From: Helianthus annuus
Lineage: Eukaryota > Streptophyta > Magnoliopsida > Asterales > Asteraceae
DNA: 64,000 bases
Direction of reading: 5' to 3'
NCBI RefSeq assembly: GCF_002127325.2
Contig: NC_035449.2
Span: forward strand, 82,059,657 to 82,123,656
Position numbers and translations under genes: made by a program. This document shows positions 55,379 through 64,000 of the stretch, one piece after another (within the stretch, counting starts at the first letter, position 1; each line of letters opens with the position of its first letter). The notes below the pieces were generated by a model. That model was given only the letters and a program-made list of their open reading frames with translations. It ran no database searches and was not told the origin of the DNA.

Positions 55379-56150
55379 TGTGACAACCCGCAACTTCAGG
55401 TTAATACTTTAACCTAACCACAGTTAACTTAGTTATACATTCATAGCACTGTATTTTACTTGGGTTAGTGAAATGAGTCTACATTGGTAATTCGGGGAGT
55501 TACCAGAGTGTAATACAATGGTGATTCGGGGAATTACCGGAACACACGCATGATAACTTTTGAACGTTGGTGGCTTACACGAATAATTATAAACGGACGG
55601 TGTACATGAAATTTGTACGTTGTTTGTCAAATATGTGAATTATGTGTTTTGAATGTGAATTGTATGATATTATGTGCTCCTTGTATGAAAGTTCTATAGT
55701 TAGGGGGTATTTAGAGCATTTGTGAAACCTTTATAAACTACTCCTAACCCTAAAACCTCTCAAAATCACTGTACGACAATTTATTCTTATCAAATCGTTC
55801 TCTAATCATTTTGGGCTTTGCAACACAACTCCCCATCCTCAATCTTGATCTTTCTGATTCTCCTAGAACAACCTCTATATCAATCTAAGGTAAGTGTTCA
55901 TGCTTTATGTTGTGAATCTTGTTCTTTTGACCCACGCAAAACCCTGGACATCCAAACAATCTTTGTTTTGTTCATGACTGATGAACGTGTGTTAATAGTT
56001 AGATTGATTGAGTTGTATGTTTGTTGCTAGTCATTTTAGATGCTATTTGATAGGATATGAATGCTAAACTATTGCCTTGATTCATCATATGATTGATTAC
56101 TGCGATTGTGGGTTTTGTTCGAAGGATTGTTATTGAAAACTGGAAATTGC
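55379..56150 (+). repeat. 3' LTR of element E, truncated
   Basis: Starts TGTGACAACCCGCAACTTCA after the polypurine tract. The GGGGGTGTGACA end seen at 48399 is not found before the CACTA gene, so the LTR is cut; the right border is a guess. It includes TTATAAAC at about 55733 as a possible TATA box. The stretch from here to 56521 holds no ORF I would call. Confidence 0.6.
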
Positions 56151-56521
56151 AAATTCACCATTTTAATTGGATTTATGAATTTCAAATGCAAGATATAACT
56201 TTTCATTTTGTTTCTTTTGTTTTATATACATATGCTTTCAAATAAATCAAATATTCGGTAACTAATCTAATTAAAATAATTACACATGTAATCAAGATGT
56301 TGATAGCATTTATGTCTTCTTAAAAACTGTTATTAGTTCTTCAATATCACTTTCTGAAGTTATAGTGACCTTTGAGTTCATAGTTTATGTTTAAACTGAT
56401 GGTTGGTTGTTGTTGACTAGGGAAAATATGTTTATTGGTTTTGTAAGTATATATGTATATGTATATGTATCTAATTAAATAACTCTAATTATTATGTTTT
56501 GCTTAATTGTAATCTATAGCT

Positions 56522-57064
56522 ATGTCGAAAAGAGGCAAACGTGGTGTTACTTCTTTTCAAAAGAATTATAAAGAGGAGGAATATAAGGTAGATTTTGACA
56601 AAAATAATCATCAGGTGGGTGCAATGAGTTCTCCATTTATGTCATGGTTTGGGTTGAAAGTTAGACAAACGTTTCCATATCATATTATCATATTGATACG
56701 AAGGATTTTGAAAGAAACCGGTGGGAAGAATTATGGTTGATACCAAGGTATGGTTTTCTGTTTTTTTACACATTATCATAAGTTGAAATATTTGTTTAGT
56801 ATTATGTTTAACCTTTTGTTTTGTAAATTTTTAGATGTTATGGAATATTCAAACTGATGGGCCAAAAAAGTTTATGCTTAAAAAAGCAAAGAAGCTTTGT
56901 ACAAAATTCAGAAGCAGACTTGTTATCAACTATTTTAATAAAGAAAAAAGGCCTTTTGAGAAATATGCATATCTCGATCCTGCGCATTGGGATGAATTCG
57001 TTCAGAAAAAGACAAGCAAAGAATTTTTGGTATGTATGAATTAATTGTTATTGTTATTATTGTT

Positions 57065-57157
<93 letters not shown>

Positions 57158-58916
57158 GTGTTTGCAAGTATTAATTGTATTTTATTGATTTGTGTGAAGG
57201 ATATAAGCGAGAAGGCCAAAGTAAGTGCAAAAGCGAACACAAACTTCTCCCGACTAGGACAAACTGGGTTCGCAGGATTGGATGCTAAAACCGATACCAT
57301 ATGGCCTTTACTTGAAGCAAAGTATCCATATCTTAAAACCATACAAGATAAACGTGCAAAAGCGTGGATAATGAGTAAAAAAAAACAAGAGACTAATTCG
57401 TATGAACTTGCACCAGATTCGCATGAAACAATCGAACGTTTGGTAGGTAAATGTGTTCGATTAATTTTTTGAAGTTGTATATATCAGAAATGGATGATTT
57501 AACAATATCTTTCTATAGTTTTGTACTGAGAGAGAGATGATAGAAGATGGAAGTTATTTTGCCGTAAAGGATGACCCAATTGTTAGAGTTATGGGACGTG
57601 AACACGGCGGAAGAACACGGGCAGTCTCCGAGCTTATAGGTAATGACACACGTACACATACACACACACATATATATATAATATAATATTTGAGTTTTTC
57701 CATCTATCGATGATGCTGATGTAGTTTTCGATTTTGCGTTTATATAGGTTCAACACAGGTTCAAGGAGGATTGTTCAACCATAGTAAAAAGCGAGCAAAA
57801 AGTGACAATAGTTTAGATGCAAACCAGGAGAGAGGCTCAGTATCATGGGTGGACAAGAATTCTGCTGGACCGATCATATCTTATCCACCTATTGAGGTAA
57901 TACATTTTATAGGTTGTTAAAAAATGTTATATATTTTTTGAAATGTTTTATGGTTTCACAGAAATTGACACCCTGTGAGATGCTTTTTCCATTCCAACTT
58001 AGCGATGAATTGACGGTGGCTATAGGGCAGATATGGCCAACTTCTAATAGGATTCTACATGGCAAACTAATAAGCGAGGGTTTTGTAAAAGTTCAAAAGT
58101 AGATAATGTCATTGAAGGTTGCGAGAAAATGCATGTTCTTGAAATAACAAAAACTATGGACATTAAACGTGTTGGAGACATGCTTCACTGTTTTGTTCAA
58201 TGGCCAAGGGATGCACTAAAGGTATACTTGTTTATACATTACAATATATTTTAGTATATTGATATTTACTATAATTTTTTTTTGTTAAATTGTAGATTGT
58301 GAACAAGGAAACATCTCGCAGCAGGTCTGTGAGTTACCTGAGAACGAACCCGAGTCTCGGTTCACTAAGCCACACAGGCGCCTCGCCTCAAACACAAGTC
58401 GTTGACATCGCAACGATTTCATGTTATCATCCAGAGGTAATTTAAATTAATTTAGTTTGATATGTTCATATTCTAACAGTTTTTATTGTTATTTTAGATT
58501 TAGGAAGACGATTTGTATGAACTAGAAATGCCTATTCAACAAAACACTTATCAGAGTTTTATGAATATGGTAAAACATCAACAACTTGTATTTTTAACAA
58601 TCCACACACACATATCTCTTTCTCCTTTTATTCTCCCCCTCTCTCTCTCTATATATATATACACATATATATAGAAAGAGTACAAATCAGATTCTTGTTA
58701 CTATAACAATACGTAAGTACTAATATTGTTTTTATAATCCTTATTAGTTAATGCAAGTACAAGAACTACCCCAAAATGTATATCAACAACATATGCAAGC
58801 TACTCATACTCCCAATCCTGGTCCAACACAAGAGATCCAAAGTACTCATGCTCCTAATCCCGATCCAACATCTATCGATCCTGAAGTAATTATTGCTTTG
58901 GAAACAACAAAGACGA
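56522..58916 (+). pseudogene. CACTA (En/Spm) TNPA-like gene, 5' part, split by LTR G
   Basis: Resembles the plant Transposase_24/TNPA family that accompanies CACTA transposases. It is multi-exon with legible blocks at 56522-56747 (MSKRGKRGVTSFQKNY...VRQTFPYH), 56835-57029 (DGPKKFMLKKAKKLCTKF), 57200-57443 (SRLGQTGFAGLDAKTDTIWP, WIMSKKKQETNSYELAPD), 57519-57641 (MIEDGSYFAVKDDPIVRVMG), 57749-57896 and 57961-58220 (LSDELTVAIGQIWP, HGKLISEGFVKV, a DUF8039-like domain). Most junctions show GT/AG. Frameshifts occur near 56690 (a CATATTAT duplication) and 58100. At 58916 it is interrupted by a solo LTR and resumes at 62308. TNPA-type proteins bind subterminal repeats of CACTA elements. I found no TNPD-type transposase or CACTA ends. 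Confidence 0.7.
57041..57158. repeat. (GTT)n(ATT)n microsatellite in an intron
   Basis: About 118 bp of TTG then TTA triplets right after the donor of the second exon of the CACTA gene. Long Val/Ile frames through it are artefacts. Confidence 0.95.
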
Positions 58917-61900
58917 TGTCACACCCCGATTTCCACGTGTCTCACCGGTGGGCCCGGTGGGGGATTACCGTGACGATGTTGGCAACAATATAGTCAAACC
59001 ACACAATTATATAATGCACAGCGGAAGCTTAAAGATAAATAAATATATTTCAACCTCTGATTGTAATATCAAATGTATTACAGAAGTCGAATGTATCCAC
59101 AGCGGATCAAAATAAATAAATATTGTTCATTCAGATACGGCATCAAGTTTGCGAGACTATTCGTGATGCTTAGGCAGCTAATACCAGCCAATTTCGTCTA
59201 GCACCTGCACTTAATCTTTTTGGGGAAAATACGTCAGTTTACACTGGTAAATACATTCAACTGACACATTTGAAAATGTTTATTAAAATTGATTTGAATG
59301 CACAAGGCACAAACTCTTTTATAACTTGGGAAAATTATAATAAAATCTTGTGAACGTTTTACATGTTCTTTTATGCGTTCAGTAGCCCGGGTCGTGCCGG
59401 GTTAAAGATTTATAGACACACCACATTGCGTAAAACCGTAGTATAAAAACCAACGGTACGTCTTTTAAATTTAATGTCGACACTTTATACCGGGTGTACG
59501 CCTACACCGGGATGTCGATGGTCGTGGCCATTTCGTAAAATGATGCCAAGGATATCCGGGACAACGGTCATTAAACCCCCCAAAGGCTTTTAAGCAACAA
59601 AACTGTTTAAATGAGCCGATCATATTATTTAATTAACCACCTAAGCGATGGATGAATATAATGCTCAATCAAGCGGTATTAATATACCGTAACCCAAGCC
59701 CATATAGGGGAAATAAGTTAAAGTATTTACCTTTGCAAGTATATTTCCTTAATTTGGATTAAATCACCGATAGCTTTTACTGGGGCTCCTAATCTGGAAC
59801 GAAGGTTTTAATTAACCTCTTAGAATCCTAACGAGTCGTTATAATGGCCGTAGCCTAGACCGGTTGGTTCCGATATATATAGATATGGTTTAATCGCGCG
59901 AAAAGGCGAAAACCGAGAATGGAGTGTGATTTTGTCCCAACAAGTTCAGAGACTTGTTTTATATGGGTTAATGGTTCACACTCTGGATTTTGGGGTTCAA
60001 ATGATATTATTTGACCCGTATCGGCTAAATTATGAAAACTAGTTTCATAAGCCGAACCGTGCGCGCAATAGGCGAAACGGTTAACCATGAGAGTCGTACG
60101 CTTATTTCCTAAGTCGATATGCCTTAAATGGGTTGTGGTATCAGTAGGATACCTTCCGTGACGCCCGTAACGAGTTTAAGTTAATATTATGCCCCGTAGG
60201 GGCTTTTCGGTCATCTTAAAGACTTTAAAAGGGCTTTTCGAGTTCTACAGGAAATCTGAGTTTCCCGAACAGCTTATAAAGCTTAAAATACTTTATTTAT
60301 TATTTAAAATCAGTAGCAACTGGAATCGGGTCAAAAGACCTTGTAGAACTCATGTTTTGGCCGAAAAGGGCATATTCGGTATTTACCGAACCGTAGCCAT
60401 AACCGCAGGTTATGAGCGAGGTAAAAATTATTAAAAATCTTTAAAATTCCCAAAATATTATTTTAATACAGTGGGTAAAAGTTTTGGTGACGAAATCTTG
60501 GTTTAGATAGGTGTTATGCTAATTGCGCCGTTTATTACAAAAGTTTATTTAAATTGCGCTAATTAGCATAACTCTCATTCTAGACCTCGGATTGACGTGA
60601 AACTTTAAGGACATGCTTATAATTTAATAAGCAAGGTTTTGGTCCGTTCACGTGTCCGAAATACTCGTTTTAATTTCAAAAGGCCGTTACGGTCAACTTT
60701 TAGGCGAATGACGGAATTGCGCAAAAGACTCGGGTAACTCATGAACCGATCACTGAGGTTTATACCGACATGTGACCTGGTCCTAAAAGAGTCCTAAGGT
60801 ATATTTATACCTCACTAAAACGGGTCAGAACTGAAGTCAAAGCAAAAGTCAAACTTTTGCGACATTCGGCTCCGAACCGGTTCAATATAGCAAATGATCG
60901 ATTCAAACGAGCGCAAACAAGTTTATATACTTATTATCATGTTTTATGATTGTCAAAACAGGTTCCATAGTATGTACATTACAGATTATTCATAAATCGC
61001 TAAAATAGCTTCCTGTTGACTTTTTAACCGCACGTTTGACTCGATATTTGACATAGTTAGAGTGGTGATCAGGGGGAACCCTTTTAGGGGTTTATTACCC
61101 TCATTGATACCAACTTATAACCACTTTTGATTCGTCATAAGACTGAACCATCACTGAGTTATTGTAATGACAACCGTTAGTTACGACGGTTGTGTTTATA
61201 GGCTAAAACTATGGAAATGTATGACCAAAATGGTTATGAACGACTTACAGAAGTTGTATCTTGATTATGGAACAGAAGAGAATGCTAGGGAGCTCTTGGA
61301 ATGATCAGATGGAAGTGTTTGAGTTGTGTGAATGTTGTAAACTCAACATTGCTATTTATAGTGCTCAAAGGACCTCAAGATCATCACAACTCAGCCTACA
61401 TTTGATCATGGATCATGGGCAGGTGTCCCTAAGGTGTATGGGTCGAGTAGGGGGCGCCCATGCTTCATTAATTGAGGATTTGATCGTTCACATGCTCCAA
61501 AAGGCAAGTAGTTACAACTTTCTGCATCTGGGCGTCTAATGCGGCCCGCATGGGAGTTCCATGTGTTTCTAATGCGGGCCGCCTGGGATTTAAATACCAG
61601 ACGAGTAAAAGAAGAGGCTCGCGGCCCGCCTCAACTTAACCACAAATGCAATGCGGGTCGCGTGGGGCCTGTTTTTCAGATTTTTAAAATCTTTTGAAAT
61701 GATTACGAAATCTTGGTAATTAATAACGAAATCTTTCGTAATGATTTACCTGACCTTTCGGGTTTGAAGGGGTAACTTTGCGGTTTGGCCCTCGGTTATT
61801 TACCGATAGGGGCCTCGTGTTATTTACCCGCATTATTAAGTCCCCGGTTAGTTTATTAATTATTCAGAAAGCCTTAACTTTCATTATTGACGCTTTTAAC

Positions 61901-62307
61901 CCTTCTCATACGAATTCGAGTATAACTCTCTCGTTTTAAGACGGAACTTCGCGGAATTTATACAGTATATTCTAGTGAGCGTATAATACTGTTACGAAGC
62001 CTTGGGAACGTTAAAGGGTCACTCAGAGGTAATATTAAACATGTCGACACAGTTAACCCCTGTAGCTCGTAATCTCTCACTTTCTTCCGTGTTTCGTTTC
62101 CGTACGATCTATGATTTATTCGTTTGAAGGTTCAAGCGTTATTTAGGGTTACTATACAGTATGTTTACCCTTGTTGACATTTATAACCCTCGAATTGATA
62201 TACTTTCAAGGTTTGTCAAAATTGGTCCTTTATTTAATATCAATGCCACGTGTAAACAAATGACACGTGTTAACACATTATTGGACACAAAAATTCGAGG
62301 TGTTACA
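58917..62307 (-). repeat. solo LTR G, gypsy (3391 bp)
   Basis: Read on the minus strand it begins TGTAACACCTCGAATTTTTG at 62307 and ends CGGGGTGTGACA at 58917. Ends and many blocks match the LTRs of A and F. No internal region or second LTR is next to it, so it is a solo LTR left by recombination between two LTRs. Flanks GACGA (58912-58916) and GACAG (62308-62312) agree at three of five bases, an imperfect target duplication. It carries four GC-rich patches (GCGGCCCGC or variants) at about 61540-61660. Confidence 0.85.
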
Positions 62308-62770
62308 GACAGAGCCTCGTGCAATTCAGGATATGGTAGAGCTATTATCAAGGTGTGTTGGCGATAACCATAGGATTGAGATTTCTTCACCGGCGAGGAT
62401 TTATCCTCATATGGTTCGAGATATTATTCCATATGTGGAGTTGTTGCAACTATTTACTAATGACTGGCTTGACATGACCGTCATACATTGGTTTACCATG
62501 TAAGTCTTAGTTATTGTTTTATATGGTAAAATAACATTTCTTAGATACAATTCTGTTTACCAATTTTATCATATCTATTTGTTCTTGATTTAAGCTATTT
62601 TTATGAGTCACACAATTCTCGGTGCACGTTCTTTAATCCGCACCACATCAAAGGTGAATTGTGCACTGGAAATTCTAAAGGTGTTCAATCACACATCATA
62701 AACATGTTTACGTTCCATACTGACAAAGCATAGTTACCTTCTTACGTCTATCATTGATGAAGCTTTTTGG
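62308..62770 (+). pseudogene. CACTA TNPA-like gene, 3' part
   Basis: Continuation of the gene cut at 58916: a block ending NDWLDMTVIHWFTM (to about 62502) with a GT donor, then a second legible block near 62590-62730 (FFNPHHIKGELCTG, VQSHIINMFTF). The WLDMTVI and FNPHHI phrases resemble the start of the Ulp1-like C-terminal region found in many plant CACTA-associated proteins; the catalytic His-Asp-Cys part is not present before the gypsy sequence begins at 62808. Confidence 0.5.
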
Positions 62771-62807
62771 TTTCCATTTCTTTGGGAAAAGGTTAAAATT
62801 ATGTTTT

Positions 62808-63989
62808 CTATTTTATTATCAGTTTATTTAAATAGGGGTACTTTTCTTTCATTGTAGCTTCGACTTCCCACGTATATTCAGGACCTCTACGAGCATCCCA
62901 TTTGACTTTTACAATCGGTACGTGCTTTCTGCGAAGCTTCTTCACCTGTCGATCTTCAATCGACAAAGGTTTTTCTATAAATTTTAAGCTCTCATCTTTA
63001 TGCACATCTGTGTGTGGAATCACCAATGATTCATCGGCGAAGCACTTTTTGAGATTGCAGATGTGGAACACATTGTGAATTCCATTGAGCTCTTCAGGCA
63101 AGTTCAACTTATAGGCAACTGATCCGACCCGTTCAATGACCTCAAAAGGTCCTATGTATCTCGGACTCAGTTTGCCTTTCTTGCCGAAACGCATCACCCC
63201 CTTCCAGGGTGATACCTTAAGCAACACTTTTTCACCTACTTCGAAGTGAAGATCCTTACGTTTTGGATCAGCGTAGCTTTTCTACCTATCGCGGGCAGCC
63301 TTGAGACGTTCCCGGATCTGGACAATCTTGTCCGTTGTCTGGAAAACAATCTCTGGTCCTGATAATTGGACCTCTCCTACTTCCGCCCAACAAACAGGCG
63401 ATCTACATTTCCTACCGTATAATGCCTCGAAAGGCGCAGCCTTTATGCTGGTGTGGTAGCTATTATTGTAGGAGAATTCGATCAGGGGTAGGTTCTTATC
63501 CCAGTTACCACCTAAATCGATCGCACATGCACGAAGCATGTCTTCTAGCGTTTGGATAGTACGTTCACTTTGACCGTCCGTCTGTGGATGGTAAGCCGTA
63601 CTAAAGTTTAGACGCGTGCCCAAAGATTGCTGGAAACTCTTCCAGAAGTGAGATGTGTATCTAGTATCCCTGTCGGAGATAATAGACACAGGTATGCCAT
63701 GTAAGGCTACAATCTTATCAACATAAAGTTGGGCTAACATATCGGAGCTATACGTCTCCTTGATGGGTAGAAAATGAGCTGATTTAGTCAGCCTATCGAC
63801 TATGACCCATATTGTATCGTTTCCTTTCCTGGTTTTGGGTAACTTGGTTATGAAGTCCATAGTTACGCATTCCCACTTCCACTCGGGAAGTTCAGGCTGT
63901 TGTAGCAAGCCAGACGGCTTTTGGTGCTCGGCTTTGACTTGAGCACAAGTCAAGCACTTTGCTACATGGGCGGCTACAGACTTTTTCAA
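62808..63989 (-). pseudogene. integrase and chromodomain-like tail of gypsy element H, partial
   Basis: Minus-strand pol end that runs off the right edge. It has the end of the integrase zinc finger ([10 protein letters not shown]), catalytic D (TMDFITKLP), D ([11 protein letters not shown]) and E ([10 protein letters not shown]), the C-terminal domain ([38 protein letters not shown]) and the chromodomain-like tail (KVKWDARRGPEYTWEVEA). One TAG at 63279-63281 interrupts it where element A has CAG; otherwise the frame is clean. Homology stops after KEKYPYL near 62828 with no polypurine tract or LTR following, so the 3' end is cut. Integrase would insert element DNA in the nucleus. This is the best-preserved integrase in the window and the same subfamily as A. 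Confidence 0.85.
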
Positions 63990-64000
63990 GCCTATCCACC

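Noticed and set aside
57032..57200. Poly-Val/Ile protein start in the CACTA gene
   Set aside because: Microsatellite inside an intron with a GT donor before it.
58917..62307. Complete LTR element instead of a solo LTR
   Set aside because: Both LTR ends abut CACTA coding sequence and there is only one LTR with no primer site, gag or pol between.

Overview
This is a repeat-dense plant nuclear window with no bacterial-style operons. The gag proteins, the GC-rich palindromes embedded in AT-rich LTRs and the style of the Ty3/gypsy elements suggest an Asteraceae (daisy family) genome; that assignment is an inference from family resemblance. Almost everything is transposable-element DNA, nested several layers deep. 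There are two host-like or domesticable protein genes (a MULE-type transposase fused to an OTU protease domain, and a G-type lectin receptor kinase) and one CACTA-associated gene.

Layout. 1-7090 (minus strand): Ty3/gypsy element F with its 5' LTR at 3447-7090, a tRNA-Met primer site, a long leader, a broken gag, and then a second leader-like stretch and second gag start running off the left edge. 7091-12766 (minus): a four-exon gene coding for a Gly/Tyr-rich N-terminus, a MULE DDE transposase, a SWIM-like cysteine cluster and an OTU domain. Its 3' end is cut by the LTR of F and its 2.4 kb first intron is loaded with repeats. Upstream of its start codon lies a cluster of seven 13-bp palindromes. 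13255-13926 is an inverted relative of the repeat in that intron. 14915-18493 is gypsy element C (LTR/leader, an extra ORF before gag, gag). C gag is split by element B (18494-39868, 5-bp target duplication ATAGG), a non-autonomous LTR element with a tRNA-Asp primer site, paired GC-rich palindromes and one small ORF. The 3' LTR of B is in turn split by element A (24917-38888, target duplication ACAAG), a 14 kb gypsy element with nearly identical 3.6-4.0 kb LTRs, an intact gag and a ruined pol. The rest of C gag resumes at 39874.

40046-42486 is a Mutator-like non-autonomous element (9-bp target duplication) carrying a second copy of the same family inside it (40188-41304, its own 9-bp target duplication). 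42825-45974 (minus) is a seven-exon receptor kinase that has lost its 5' end. 46851-48245 is a degenerate LINE reverse transcriptase. 48246 to about 56150 is degenerate gypsy element E, with a small LTR element D (49164-51848, target duplication GAACA) inside its gag. 56522-62770 is a CACTA TNPA-like gene split by a solo gypsy LTR, G (58917-62307, minus). 62808 to the right edge is the integrase end of gypsy element H (minus).

Elements A, F, G and H appear to be members of one related gypsy group: A and F share leader and gag, A and H share the integrase end, and A, F and G share LTR termini. A looks mobilised in trans: its LTRs say it moved recently while its own reverse transcriptase is unreadable. 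Splice sites and reading frames were worked out by eye; element ages are relative only.
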